From Gemmatimonadota bacterium (lineage in GTDB: Bacteria; Latescibacterota; UBA2968; GCA-2709665): 64,000 bases of DNA. The DNA lies in NCBI GenBank assembly GCA_028877215.1, contig JAPPFJ010000016.1, positions 1 to 64,000 of the forward strand. The letters are read 5' to 3'. The stretch's first letter is position 1. Every line of letters starts with the position of its first letter. The notes beneath the pieces are model-generated. The model was not told the origin of the DNA and did not search any database. It worked only from the letters and a program-made list of their open reading frames with translations. A program made the position numbers and the translations under genes. Below, piece after piece: positions 9,411 through 18,310 of this stretch.

Positions 9411-10193
9411 TTAAGCATACGGGAAATCGCTATTCCTGTCTGCCCTGGACAGTTCGACCAGAAACCTGCCCGTACCCTCGATGCTTGAATCGATTACGAT
9501 CCTGCCCTTTTCCCCGGATGCGCGGGTTGCGTCTCCGCCGGCGGACACCGGCATGTAGAGATGCCAGGGCCTGACGAAGTCAACCTGGAACTCCGTCAGA
9601 ACCTCCAGCGACGGCTGCATCCGCGGATTGTCGCCGATCTTCGCCACATTGACGAGGTCGGGCCGCAGATAGAGCATTTGCGACGTCTCCTCCTCGCCCG
9701 CGTGGTCGCTGGGCTTCTCGCAGACCTGACGCGCTTCCCGCGACGCACAGGAAGACGCCTGTATCATGCAGACGAATGCGCCGTCTTCGGCGGCCAGATC
9801 TCGCATCGCCGCCCGGATCACGTCCGGATTGCCTCCGTGTGCGTTGACGAATACGACCTTCCCGATACCATCCGCCTCGCACATGTTTACGAGGTCCTTC
9901 AGCAGGGCCATAAACGTCGACACGCGCATGCGGCAGGCGAAAGGAAAGGCGCGAAAGTTGTTGTTCAGGCTGACCCGGACGGTGGGCAGGCAAACCACGC
10001 TTCCGCCCTGCCCGTTCGCCGCCCTCGTGGCGCCGTAGGCGATCGCCTCCGCGCGATAGCTGTCCGTACCGTACGGCAGCGCGGGGCCGTGCGGTTCCGT
10101 TGACCCGATTGGAATCACGGCAACGTCCGGTTTCAGCCCCCGGACTTGGTCGATCGTCATTTCTTCCAGAATACCCGAGCAGTTTTCCACCAT
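9411..10193 (-). CDS. Creatininase family amidohydrolase
   Basis: A 260-residue creatininase-fold protein. The metal-binding motifs are all visible: IGSTEPHGP (Glu33, His35), YGTDSY (Asp44), FVNAHGGN (His119) and GEEETS (glutamate pair near residue 175). The family opens cyclic amides (creatinine, N-formylated intermediates such as FAPy, mycofactocin precursor). It is the first gene of the minus-strand cluster, behind the promoter at 10294-10322. The ATG at 10193 follows CCGGAG with 7 bases spacing and was chosen over an upstream start at 10241. Confidence 0.88.
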   Translation of the reverse strand: MVENCSGILEEMTIDQVRGLKPDVAVIPIGSTEPHGPALPYGTDSYRAEAIAYGATRAANGQGGSVVCLPTVRVSLNNNFRAFPFACRMRVSTFMALLKDLVNMCEADGIGKVVFVNAHGGNPDVIRAAMRDLAAEDGAFVCMIQASSCASREARQVCEKPSDHAGEEETSQMLYLRPDLVNVAKIGDNPRMQPSLEVLTEFQVDFVRPWHLYMPVSAGGDATRASGEKGRIVIDSSIEGTGRFLVELSRADRNSDFPYA

Positions 10194-10293
10194 ACAGATC
10201 TCCGGTGAAGAACGGTGTACCGTCCACAAATGACGCCCCATTCGCCCGGCGATTCAGGCGACCTGCTTCCCGGACAGAACACCCGGCGAGCAC

Positions 10294-10322
10294 AAGATAG
10301 GCCCGCGTCCCGACCCTGTCAA
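10294..10322 (-). promoter_or_regulatory. Sigma-70-type promoter for the minus-strand catabolic cluster
   Basis: Read on the minus strand, TTGACA (10317-10322) is followed by 17 bases and TATCTT (10294-10299). The predicted start is about 95 bases upstream of the creatininase ATG. It is divergent from the aroC promoter about 70 bases away. Supported by consensus match and position only. Confidence 0.6.
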
Positions 10323-10393
10323 GATGTCGCGGGTCGGGGGCTTGCGCCACGTCTGTCCCCGCGCCAAAATCGTTCTCACACACAGACTTTTGC

Positions 10394-10422
10394 TTGACCC
10401 TGATTTGTGGATTCGGTAAATT
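10394..10422 (+). promoter_or_regulatory. Sigma-70-type promoter for aroC
   Basis: TTGACC (10394-10399), a 17-base spacer, then TAAATT (10417-10422), about 78 bases upstream of the aroC ATG. The 307-base gap 10194-10500 holds this and the divergent promoter; nothing else was recognised there. Confidence 0.55.
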
Positions 10423-10500
10423 GAGGCCGTTTCCGGCGGGGCGGGACGACGGCTGCGCGAGCCGGAAATCCGGAGGAATTCAGCCAGGAGCGAACGTCGC

Positions 10501-11592
10501 ATGGGCAACACATTCGGTCACCTCTTCCGCATCACGACATGGGGCGAGTCCCACGGCGGCGGCGTGGGCGTCGTAATTGACGGCTGCCCGCCCAATCTCG
10601 AAATAACGTCGGCGGAGATCCAGACCGAACTGGACCGGCGCAGACCCGGCCAGAGCAGGATTACCACCCAGCGAAAGGAAGAAGACCGTGTCGAAATCCT
10701 GTCCGGCGTCTTCGAAGGAAGGACCCTTGGCACGCCGATCTCACTGATTGTGCGGAACCGGGACGCCCGATCCAGAGACTACGAGGAAATGCGGGTGAAA
10801 TACCGCCCCTCCCATGCCGACTACACCTACCAGGCAAAATACGGAGTTCGCGACTGGAAAGGCGGCGGGCGGGCCAGCGCGAGAGAGACAATCGGCCGCG
10901 TGGCTGCGGGGGCGATCGCGCGAAAAATCCTGTATCAGACGCTGGGAGTTGAGGTCCTTGCCTTTGTCAAACGCGTTCGCGGTCTGGAGGCAGACGTCGA
11001 TCCCGACGTGGTTACGCGGCACCAGATCGAATCCAACATCGTCCGCTGCCCCGATTCCAGGATCGCCGATCAGATGATCGAACAGATCGAACAGGCCCGC
11101 AAAGACGGCGACTCCCTCGGCGGCGTCGTGGAAGCCGTAGCGCGCAACGTGCCGCCTGGCCTGGGGGAACCCGTATTCGACAAACTGGAAGCCGACCTGG
11201 GTAAAGCCATTCTTTCTCTGCCGGCCTGCAAGGGATTCGAAATCGGATCCGGTTTCGCAGGCACGAAACTCACCGGTTCCAGCCACAATGATCCGTTCTA
11301 CAATGACGGAGAAAGGATACGCACGCGCACCAACCGGTCAGGCGGTATTCAAGGCGGAATCTCCAACGGCGAGAACATCGTGGTCCGTGCCGCATTCAAA
11401 CCGACCGCAACCATCCTCAGGACTCAGGAAACCGTGGATATTCACGGTAAACCCGCCACGTTATCGGGACGAGGCCGCCACGATCCCTGCGTCCTGCCCC
11501 GCGCAGTGCCGATGGTCGAATCCATGATCGCGCTCGTCCTGGCCGACCACCATCTTCTCCACCGGGCACGATGCGAAACCCGCGGGACCTGA
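10501..11592 (+). CDS. aroC: Chorismate synthase
   Basis: A 363-residue complete chorismate synthase, converting EPSP to chorismate with reduced FMN in aromatic amino acid synthesis. All three family signatures are present: GESHGGGVG at residues 16-24, [10 protein letters not shown] at about 121-130, and the C-terminal [14 protein letters not shown] near 320. [15 protein letters not shown] at the N-terminus fixes the ATG at 10501, preceded by GGAGG further upstream. It is the first gene of a plus-strand run with an acyl-CoA ligase. No other shikimate-pathway gene is in the window. Confidence 0.97.
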   Translation: MGNTFGHLFRITTWGESHGGGVGVVIDGCPPNLEITSAEIQTELDRRRPGQSRITTQRKEEDRVEILSGVFEGRTLGTPISLIVRNRDARSRDYEEMRVKYRPSHADYTYQAKYGVRDWKGGGRASARETIGRVAAGAIARKILYQTLGVEVLAFVKRVRGLEADVDPDVVTRHQIESNIVRCPDSRIADQMIEQIEQARKDGDSLGGVVEAVARNVPPGLGEPVFDKLEADLGKAILSLPACKGFEIGSGFAGTKLTGSSHNDPFYNDGERIRTRTNRSGGIQGGISNGENIVVRAAFKPTATILRTQETVDIHGKPATLSGRGRHDPCVLPRAVPMVESMIALVLADHHLLHRARCETRGT

Positions 11593-11622
11593 TCAGGCTT
11601 CCCGACGCCTCATACGGTTGCG

Positions 11623-13302
11623 ATGACTGACAGTTTAATCTCTATGGATCCACGGATCTTCACATGTATTAAGAATGGCCGCCCTCACGTCTATCGCTTT
11701 CCCTGGAAGAACTTCACGCACCTTCTTCGGCATAGGGCATCGAGTGGCAAAAATCGCGCGGCCATCATCTTCCGCGACCTGGACCGGAAAGAACGGTCGG
11801 TTGTCACGTACGGAGACCTGAACCGGCGGACGGCCGCGCTGGCGTACCGGCTTCACGTTGACTACGGCATCGGCCCGGGAGACCGGGTATCTCTGGCCAT
11901 GCCCAATTGTCCCGAAGTACTCCTGATCACCCAGGCACTCTTCCGCCTTGGCGCGACCGCGGTCCCGCTGGATCTCCGGCGCGACGCACCGGAACGCAAG
12001 CGATACAAGCTCGAAGACTCGAACGTCAAATTGCTGTGCGTCCTCCCTGACGACCTGGATTCAGAACGGAAGGTCGCGCGGGAGATCCCGATTGCGGCCA
12101 CGGACAGCCTGCTGTCGGGCGACGTTGATCGGTCCACCGACCTCGAACCGGAATGGAGCGGCGACGCCATCGGGGAACAGGCCACGGGGATCATCCTCTA
12201 CACATCCGGAACAACCGGCAAGCCCAAGGGCGTCCTGCTCACAAGGCAGAGCATCGCAAGCAATGCGGATGGCATCGGCCGGTGGCTGCATTTCAACGAA
12301 GACGAACGCCTTAGCCTGGTCCTGCCGCTGCATCACGTGAATTCAACCGTGTTCTCGATATCGCTGTTCATGGCCGGTGGAACGCTCATTCTCAACTCCC
12401 GCTACAGCGCCTCGAATTTCTGGCCTGTGATTTCAGAAGAGAAAGCCACTTCGAGCAGCATTGTTCCGACGATCATGCGAGACCTTCTTGCCGACGCCGA
12501 CGCGTTCGACGCGGCCGGACACGACATTTCCGCAATGCAAAAGATCATGATCGGCAGCGCGCCCGTTCCCGCGGGCCCCGCCGTCCGATTTCACAACCGA
12601 TTCGGGGTACGCCTGATCCAGGGCTACGGCACCACCGAAGTCAGCCTGCGGGTGACCGGCGTTCCGCCCGACCTGCCTGATGACGAATACAGGGCGGCTC
12701 TGGAGCAGAACGCGGCGGGCGTCGAACTGGACAACAATAATATCCGCCTCGATGGCGATCCGCCGCCCGGCGAGGCGGGTGAGATTCTGGTTCGCGGGCC
12801 GGTCGTATCCGGCGGCTACCTCAACCGGCCCGGAGCCACGGAGGAAGTCTTCCGGAACGGCTGGTTTCACACCGGCGATATCGGCCTCCGGCGCACTATC
12901 GGCGACCGGGATTACTACGTCGTACACAGCCGAAAGAAGGAAATCGTTATCAAAGGCGGCGTGAACATCTCGCCCATAGCGGTTGAAAACGCCATTGTGG
13001 AAGCCTTTCCCGATCTCGCCGCGGCCTACGTCACAGGCCTGGAAGACGAACGCTGGGGACAGGACGTTTGCGCCGCGCTGGTCTTCCGCAACGGGATGGC
13101 GCCCGAAAAGCAGGAGGAAGCAGCCAGGCGTATACTCGACGCGGGACGAGCGGGGGCCGTGGCGAACCTGAGTCCCTTCGAAGCACCCTTCAAGACCATA
13201 CCATTCGATCCGGACCGCCTGCCGATGACTTCCACGGGAAAGGTCCAGCGCAGCGTTCTGCGGAAAATCGTACAGGAACTGGTGAACCGGCAGAACGAGT
13301 AA
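11623..13302 (+). CDS. AMP-dependent acyl-CoA synthetase/ligase
   Basis: A 559-residue ANL-superfamily adenylating enzyme that activates a carboxylic acid as an acyl-adenylate and transfers it to CoA. The phosphate-binding loop YTSGTTGKPKG lies at about 193-203, followed by GYGTTEVS (about 335), the hinge-region motif WFHTGDIG (about 423) and the C-terminal catalytic lysine in TSTGKVQR (about 543). No membrane segment. It starts 31 bases after aroC and is followed 35 bases later by a 2-hydroxyacid dehydrogenase gene. The acid used is unknown; the ligase-dehydrogenase pairing recalls oxalyl-CoA or hydroxyacid metabolism but that is speculative. Confidence 0.9.
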   Translation: MTDSLISMDPRIFTCIKNGRPHVYRFPWKNFTHLLRHRASSGKNRAAIIFRDLDRKERSVVTYGDLNRRTAALAYRLHVDYGIGPGDRVSLAMPNCPEVLLITQALFRLGATAVPLDLRRDAPERKRYKLEDSNVKLLCVLPDDLDSERKVAREIPIAATDSLLSGDVDRSTDLEPEWSGDAIGEQATGIILYTSGTTGKPKGVLLTRQSIASNADGIGRWLHFNEDERLSLVLPLHHVNSTVFSISLFMAGGTLILNSRYSASNFWPVISEEKATSSSIVPTIMRDLLADADAFDAAGHDISAMQKIMIGSAPVPAGPAVRFHNRFGVRLIQGYGTTEVSLRVTGVPPDLPDDEYRAALEQNAAGVELDNNNIRLDGDPPPGEAGEILVRGPVVSGGYLNRPGATEEVFRNGWFHTGDIGLRRTIGDRDYYVVHSRKKEIVIKGGVNISPIAVENAIVEAFPDLAAAYVTGLEDERWGQDVCAALVFRNGMAPEKQEEAARRILDAGRAGAVANLSPFEAPFKTIPFDPDRLPMTSTGKVQRSVLRKIVQELVNRQNE

Positions 13303-13337
13303 CACCATTAAGGCGCTGTTTAAAAACGAGGGAATGC

Positions 13338-14330
13338 ATGCAAAAGAGAATCCTGTTGTCCGCCAACATGCGGAACCCCGAATTCGACTCCGACAGCCGC
13401 CGGAAGGGGCTGGATGAACTTGCCAGGTTTGCAAGCGTGGATTACTATTCGGGCGAACTGACTGAAGACGAAGCCGACGGCGTGGTTGGCGTTATCGCGA
13501 GTTCCTCGCATATTCACGAAAGTTTCTACGAAGCCGCAGCGGGCCTGCGAATCATCTCCCGATGGGGCGTCGGTTACGAGAAAGTCAACCTCGATGCGGC
13601 CACACGGCACGGCGTGATCGTTACCATCGCCCCGGAACACATGGTCACGGTGGCCGAATACACCATTGCCCAGTGGATGGCGACGTTGAAGCGCGTCTAC
13701 ACCCTGAACCAGCTCTCCCACAGCGGCGACTTCCGTCTCATCAGAACCTACGAAGCCGCGGAAACCACGCTTGGCCTTTACGGATTCGGGCGCATCGGCC
13801 AGGCTGTCGCCGAACGCGCGAAACCGCTTCTGGGCGACAGGGGGCGTCTGCTCGTCTACGACGTCCGCCCTGACGTCGCCGAACTCGCGTCGCAGTACGG
13901 GGCGGAGCCGGTCGGCGATCCAATCGACCTGTTCAGAGAGTGCGACACCGTCTCCCTGCACGTATCCGGTGCGGACACCATTGTCACCTTCGATCTGCTC
14001 TGCGCCATGCAGCCCCACGCTTCCCTGATCAACCCCTCGAGGGGAACTCTGGTGGACGACGTTGCCGTCAACCGCGCCATTGTCGAAGAACGACTCTGGT
14101 ACTACGTTGTTGACGACCCGGTGGACGGCCCCCGCGCCATCCACAAGGGGCATCCGCGTATCATTTGCACCAACCACAACGCCGGCATGACCGACGCCTC
14201 GGCTGTGCGCCTGGACCACAGGACCTACGGCCAGGTCACCGACGCCCTGGAGGGTCGGGAACCCGCGCACATCATCAATCCGGACGTGCTGAGTCACCCC
14301 AGGGTCAGATCCTATCTTGGCAGGGGTTAG
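13338..14330 (+). CDS. 2-hydroxyacid dehydrogenase-like protein with altered active site
   Basis: A 330-residue member of the D-2-hydroxyacid dehydrogenase family. RWGVGYEKVNLDAA (about 75-88) and the Rossmann motif GFGRIG (149-154) are clear, as is INPSRGTLVDD with the catalytic arginine. Where active enzymes carry Glu in a DVFEEEP-like stretch, this one reads VVDDPVDGP, and the catalytic His region reads TNHNAGMT, so the Glu appears replaced. The ATG at 13338 follows a GAGGGA box; a longer open frame upstream runs through the ligase gene and was rejected. It may be a divergent reductase with an Asp in place of the Glu, or a non-catalytic homologue. Confidence 0.8.
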   Translation: MQKRILLSANMRNPEFDSDSRRKGLDELARFASVDYYSGELTEDEADGVVGVIASSSHIHESFYEAAAGLRIISRWGVGYEKVNLDAATRHGVIVTIAPEHMVTVAEYTIAQWMATLKRVYTLNQLSHSGDFRLIRTYEAAETTLGLYGFGRIGQAVAERAKPLLGDRGRLLVYDVRPDVAELASQYGAEPVGDPIDLFRECDTVSLHVSGADTIVTFDLLCAMQPHASLINPSRGTLVDDVAVNRAIVEERLWYYVVDDPVDGPRAIHKGHPRIICTNHNAGMTDASAVRLDHRTYGQVTDALEGREPAHIINPDVLSHPRVRSYLGRG

Positions 14331-14379
14331 ACGGATCGAGGACGGGCGTCGCGTCCGTCTGCCCCAGATCGCTACTGCC

Positions 14380-14697
14380 ATGCGCGGCCTCATCTCCATT
14401 CTCTTTCGCCTGCCCCAGTATATCAGACTGTCCTGGCGTCTGATGAAAGACCCGCGCGTGCCGTGGTACAGCAAACTGCTGGTCTGCCTGGTCATTCTCT
14501 ACGGGATTTCGCCGGTGGACCTTTTGCCGGAAGCGTTGTTCCCCCACCTGGGGTATGGCGAAGACATCCTGTTGTTCCTGCTGGCGCTGCAGCAGTTGAT
14601 CAGAAGCAGCCCGCCGGACGTCGTCAAAGGGCACGCCAGCGATATTGCCGAAGAGAAACGTCGCCGGAAAGAAGACCGTCCCGGTGCGGCGACGTGA
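14380..14697 (+). CDS. DUF1232 (YkvA-like) small membrane protein
   Basis: A 105-residue protein with the DUF1232 hallmark: a hydrophobic helix ending in YGISPVDLLPEAL followed by GYGEDILLFLLAL. The family is widespread, membrane-associated and of unknown function. The ATG at 14380 is taken as the start; an in-frame TTG at 14317 would overlap the preceding gene and add 21 poorly hydrophobic residues. A charged Lys/Arg-rich tail ends the protein. It lies 18 bases before mutY. Confidence 0.8.
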   Translation: MRGLISILFRLPQYIRLSWRLMKDPRVPWYSKLLVCLVILYGISPVDLLPEALFPHLGYGEDILLFLLALQQLIRSSPPDVVKGHASDIAEEKRRRKEDRPGAAT

Positions 14698-14715
14698 GGT
14701 GCACCACCAGACGAC

Positions 14716-15789
14716 ATGGCGATCAAACCATCCAAACGTGCGGCGATAAAACGAGGCCTGCTCGCCTGGTATCGACGGGAGAAGCGGGATCTTCCGTGGC
14801 GAGATACGACCGATCCATACCACGTCCTGCTCTCCGAGTTCATGCTGCAGCAGACACAGGTCGAGACCGTTATACCCTACTACACGCGTTTCCTGAGAGA
14901 TTTTCCGACCGTTCACGCTCTCGCAATTACGCCGCGGGACCGGGTTCTCAAGGCCTGGGAGGGCCTCGGATACTATACCCGGGCCCGAAATCTCCACAGG
15001 ACAGCCCAGTACATCGTGGACAGGCACGACGGCGCCGTGCCGGATGTTTATGACGAACTCGCCTCACTGCCCGGATTTGGCCCCTACACAACGGCCGCGG
15101 TCCTGAGCATTGCCTACGACCGGGACTATGCCGTACTCGACGGCAACGTCATCCGCGTACTGTGCCGTCTCTTCGGAATTCAGGACGACGTGGGCCAAAC
15201 CCGCACCAGAGCGAATCTCCAGAAACTGGCGGACAACCTGCTGCACCGCGGCGACGCCGGCGAGCACAACCAGGCGATAATGGAACTTGGCGCGACGGTC
15301 TGCCGCCCGCGAGCGCCCCGCTGTGGTTCCTGCCCCGTAAACGGACATTGCACCGCCTTTCGCGCCGGCATCGCGGAGTCGCTCCCGGTCAAAGCACGAA
15401 AGAAACCGCGTCCTCATCACATCCTGGGCGTTGGAATCGTATCCTGGAAAGACTGCGTCCTGATTGCCCGGCGGCCTGAAAACGGACTTCTCGGCGGGCT
15501 CTGGGAATTCCCGTCGGCACGTCAGGCGGACGAAGAGTCGTTGAGTGATACCTGTATTCGCGCCGTACGCGAGGCAGCCGGCGTCGACGCGGCCGTTCGG
15601 AACCGGTTCAGAACCGTTAAACACGCATTTACCCATTTCAGCGTGACCATGCACGCCTTTCAGTGCGACTATACGGGCGGAGAGGCGCGCGCGCGCAACT
15701 GCTCTGACGTGAGATGGGTCTCGCCTGAGAGTCTGGAAGACTATGCTTTCTCGAGGGCGAACCGGAGACTCATCGAATACATGGACTGA
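14716..15789 (+). CDS. mutY: A/G-specific adenine DNA glycosylase
   Basis: A 357-residue MutY, which removes adenine mispaired with 8-oxoguanine. The catalytic Glu (SEFMLQQTQVE, Glu41), the helix-hairpin-helix LPGFGPYTTAAVLS (118-131) and the catalytic Asp (LDGNVIRVL, Asp142) are intact. Four iron-sulfur cysteines follow in the Cx6Cx2Cx5C pattern (Cys196, 203, 206, 212). The C-terminal half (about 230-355) is the NUDIX-like domain that reads 8-oxoG, with LGGLWEFP visible. Length and domain order are normal for the family. Likely co-transcribed with the DUF1232 gene. Confidence 0.96.
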   Translation: MAIKPSKRAAIKRGLLAWYRREKRDLPWRDTTDPYHVLLSEFMLQQTQVETVIPYYTRFLRDFPTVHALAITPRDRVLKAWEGLGYYTRARNLHRTAQYIVDRHDGAVPDVYDELASLPGFGPYTTAAVLSIAYDRDYAVLDGNVIRVLCRLFGIQDDVGQTRTRANLQKLADNLLHRGDAGEHNQAIMELGATVCRPRAPRCGSCPVNGHCTAFRAGIAESLPVKARKKPRPHHILGVGIVSWKDCVLIARRPENGLLGGLWEFPSARQADEESLSDTCIRAVREAAGVDAAVRNRFRTVKHAFTHFSVTMHAFQCDYTGGEARARNCSDVRWVSPESLEDYAFSRANRRLIEYMD

Positions 15790-15802
15790 ACTGAATCTAT
15801 GT

Positions 15803-15975
15803 GAGGTGAGAAGGGAGAGGGGAGACGGGAGAGACTTCCTGCCCCTCTCGGTCTCATTTCCTGTCGGTGATATAAACGAAGAACCAATCGGGCAAGGACG
15901 TCTTCTCACGGCTCACGGCTCCCGTCTTCCCGATTTAAGGCTTTCCCTCTTCCGGCTCACCTCTTTCCGAAGTTA
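15803..15975. repeat. Intergenic imperfect palindrome, copy 1
   Basis: The 211-base gap between mutY and the SDR gene is filled by a purine-rich left arm (ggggagacgggagag) and a roughly complementary right arm (ggctcccgtcttcccg, then ggctcacctc). A related arrangement occurs at 20650-20815, including the shared internal phrases atcgggcaaggacgtcttctc here and atcggcaaggatttcttctc there. It looks like a non-coding dispersed repeat able to form a long hairpin. Confidence 0.6.
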
Positions 15976-16000
15976 GACGTAACCGATTGAGAGAACAACC

Positions 16001-16738
16001 ATGACTGAGTCGTTTATGGACCTCACCGGCCGGGTTGCGCTCGTCACCGGCGCAGCCAGGGGCATCGGGTCCGCCATCGCGGACCGCCTGGCGACCGCGG
16101 GCGCGACCGTCGCCATCGCTGACCTGGATCCGCCGACCGTCCCGTCTTCCACCACAAGCCTCGCCCTGAAAGCGGATGTATCCGGAAGCGAGGATGTGAC
16201 CCGCATGGTGAACACCGTTCTGGACGGCCTCGGTCAGATCGATATCCTGGTCAACAATGCCGGCGTTGTGGGTCCGGAGGCGCCGGTGCGGGACCTGAGC
16301 GAAGCAGACTGGGACCGGGTGATAAGTACCAACCTCACGGGAGTCTTCCTCTGTTCACGCGCCGTCGTCCCTCACATGGCGAAGCGCAAGCGGGGTGCGA
16401 TCGTATCCATCGCCTCGATCTCGGGCAAGGAGGGAAACGCGAACATGGCCGCCTACTCGGTCTCCAAAGCCGGTGTCATCTGTTTCACAAAGGCGCTGGC
16501 AAAGGAGGTACTCGACGACAATATACGGGTCAATTGCGTCGCGCCCGCACTCATCGAAACCGAAATGACCCTGAGCCTGGATCCGGAAAGGGCCGCCGTT
16601 CTCACGTCCAAAATTCCGATGGGCCGCCTCGGCAAACCCGGCGAGGTCGCCGCATTGGTACACTTTCTGGCCTCCGACGAAGCCACCTTTACAACGGGTC
16701 AGTGCTACGACGTCAGCGGCGGACGCGCCACGTACTGA
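16001..16738 (+). CDS. Short-chain dehydrogenase/reductase (FabG-like)
   Basis: A 245-residue classical SDR. It has the cofactor motif TGAARGIG (16-23), the NNAG motif (85-88) and the catalytic Ser139-Tyr152-Lys156 arrangement (SIASISG, AYSVSK). The C-terminal LASDEATFTTGQCYDVSGG is typical of FabG-type 3-oxoacyl reductases and sugar or alcohol dehydrogenases. ADLD after the second strand fits NAD(H) rather than NADP(H) preference. It stands alone, followed by a strong terminator at 16768. Substrate not assigned. Confidence 0.88.
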   Translation: MTESFMDLTGRVALVTGAARGIGSAIADRLATAGATVAIADLDPPTVPSSTTSLALKADVSGSEDVTRMVNTVLDGLGQIDILVNNAGVVGPEAPVRDLSEADWDRVISTNLTGVFLCSRAVVPHMAKRKRGAIVSIASISGKEGNANMAAYSVSKAGVICFTKALAKEVLDDNIRVNCVAPALIETEMTLSLDPERAAVLTSKIPMGRLGKPGEVAALVHFLASDEATFTTGQCYDVSGGRATY

Positions 16739-16767
16739 ACCGCGTTCCCGTCTTCGAGGAAATTAAG

Positions 16768-16794
16768 AGGCCCGGACGGCTGTCCGGGCCTTTT
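16768..16794 (+). terminator. Rho-independent terminator after the SDR gene
   Basis: AGGCCCGGAC (16768-16777), a GGCT loop, and GTCCGGGCCT (16782-16791) form a perfect 10-bp stem followed by a T run. It ends transcription of the SDR gene 30 bases after its stop. Confidence 0.9.
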
Positions 16795-16811
16795 CGCATT
16801 TAACTTCAAGC

Positions 16812-16832
16812 AGCGACTTTATCAACGGACTG
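16812..16832 (+). repeat. 21-base dispersed repeat, copy 2
   Basis: Exact second copy of the 21 bases at 36-56. The following base triplet, read on the minus strand, is the stop codon of the small membrane protein gene at 16833-16997. Confidence 0.7.
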
Positions 16833-16997
16833 CTAGCCCAGCGGCCGGGCGGTCCAGACCTCGCGCAGGTAGACAATGAGGGCGGCGAACAACGTGACTG
16901 CAGTCGCAATGGCAACGGCCAGCAGCACCAGGAACACCCTCGAAGGTGGACGCCTGGGGTCGCCCGGAGGATACGATTTGAAGGGATCGGGGTCCAT
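16833..16997 (-). CDS. Small single-pass membrane protein (54 residues)
   Basis: An open frame read on the minus strand from ATG at 16997 to TAG at 16833. The protein begins MDPDPFKSYPPGDPRR, continues with one strong membrane segment (VFLVLLAVAIATAVTLFAAL, about residues 21-40, then IVYL) and ends in a short charged tail, WTARPLG. No family is recognised. It follows the LolC/E-type permease gene by 62 bases on the same strand, so it may be co-transcribed. The clean transmembrane segment between a Pro-rich, positively charged N-terminus and a short tail argues that it is real. No strong ribosome binding site was seen. Confidence 0.6.
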   Translation of the reverse strand: MDPDPFKSYPPGDPRRPPSRVFLVLLAVAIATAVTLFAALIVYLREVWTARPLG

Positions 16998-17059
16998 TAT
17001 ACCCTTTCGGGCTCCGTTTTCGTTCTACCGGCAGCGTCGGTCTCAAACGTTTGCCTGGA

Positions 17060-18310
17060 CTACGTTCTGATTGCTTCAACGGGGTCCAGCGCAGCGGCGT
17101 CTCTGGCCGGGAACAGCGTGAACAGATAGCAGATCAGGGCGGCGGAAGCCGAGATCGCCAGAAAATCAGACGCCTGCATCTCCACGGGCAACGCCTGCGT
17201 GATCAGGACATCCCCCGGAATCTTCAGAAGTTCGTATCGCTGCTGCGCCCAGCACAGGGCGAAACCCAGCAGATTTCCAGACAACACGCCGGACAGCCCC
17301 ACAGCCAGGCCCTGCCAGGTAAATATCCGTCCAATCCGTCGCGGCGGCACCCCAAGGGTCTTCAGAATGCCAATCTCCCGGCGCCTTTCGGCCACATTCA
17401 TGGTCAGCACGCTGACGATATTGAAGCCGGCTACCACAACGATCAGCCCGATACCCAGAAAACTCGCCCACTTCTCCAGGTGAATCGAAAAATACAGATT
17501 GCCGTGGTCCCGCATCCAGGGATGCGCGGCAAGCGCCGGATCCAGCCTCCTGACCGATTCCTCGACAACCGCGCTGATTTCCTGCGCCCGAAACGCATCG
17601 CCGAAACGGAGGCGGACGCCCGTAACCTGGCGCTCCCAACCCAGGTCCCGTCGGGCTGCCGCAAGCGAGACATAGGCCAGACCACTATCGAACTCAGGGT
17701 TGCCCGAACTGAAGATGCCGGTGACAACATAACGCCGGAACCGGGTCTGCGCGGCGAAAATCTCATGCGGCAGGATCCATAGATGCACTTCCGATCCTAC
17801 CCGCACGCCCAGTTGATCGGCGAGATAGCGCCCGATTACGATGCCGTATACCCGTCCGCGTCCTTCCGTCTCCCGGGGACCGAGGTCCAGCGCGCCTCCC
17901 CAGATATAGTCCGCCAGATCGCTTACCGCCACCAATCCGCCCGGCGTTACTCCCCGCACCATCACACCCGCGCTATATACCTCGTCGTCGAAGGACCGGT
18001 GCAACAGGGCGCCTTCCGAAGCCACAAACGGAGAAACGGCAGAAACCTGCGGAATGGCGGACAGTGCGTTCAGGAGTCGCCGGGGGTCCTCGATCCGCTG
18101 CCCGGCCTCCTTCCTCACCGTCGCATGCGCGTTTACTCCCAGCAACCGGTCCCATACCAGCGTTGAGAACCCGTTCGACACCGATAACACGATCACCAGC
18201 GCCGCGACGCCCAGACCCACCCCCGCAGCCGCCACCACCACCGTGAACGAGACCCGTTTCCGGCGCCGCATCGAGCGAAGATACCGTCGTGCAATCAGGA
18301 ACTCATACAT
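17060..18310 (-). CDS. LolC/LolE-type ABC transporter permease, downstream copy
   Basis: A 416-residue permease of the lipoprotein-releasing (LolCE) type. It has an N-terminal membrane helix after FLIARRYLRSMRRRKRVS, a large periplasmic MacB-like domain (about 45-255) and three C-terminal membrane helices; ERRREIGILKTLGVPP is the conserved cytoplasmic coupling helix. LolCDE extracts outer-membrane lipoproteins from the inner membrane. The ATG at 18310 is preferred over a longer frame because it aligns with the start of the paralogue and follows AGGGG. A paralogue lies 92 bases upstream. The ATPase LolD is not in the window. Confidence 0.88.
   Translation of the reverse strand: MYEFLIARRYLRSMRRRKRVSFTVVVAAAGVGLGVAALVIVLSVSNGFSTLVWDRLLGVNAHATVRKEAGQRIEDPRRLLNALSAIPQVSAVSPFVASEGALLHRSFDDEVYSAGVMVRGVTPGGLVAVSDLADYIWGGALDLGPRETEGRGRVYGIVIGRYLADQLGVRVGSEVHLWILPHEIFAAQTRFRRYVVTGIFSSGNPEFDSGLAYVSLAAARRDLGWERQVTGVRLRFGDAFRAQEISAVVEESVRRLDPALAAHPWMRDHGNLYFSIHLEKWASFLGIGLIVVVAGFNIVSVLTMNVAERRREIGILKTLGVPPRRIGRIFTWQGLAVGLSGVLSGNLLGFALCWAQQRYELLKIPGDVLITQALPVEMQASDFLAISASAALICYLFTLFPARDAAALDPVEAIRT

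Noticed and set aside
13068..13337. Upstream extension of the 2-hydroxyacid dehydrogenase frame
   Set aside because: It overlaps the end of the acyl-CoA ligase gene and has no ribosome binding site; the ATG at 13338 fits the family start.
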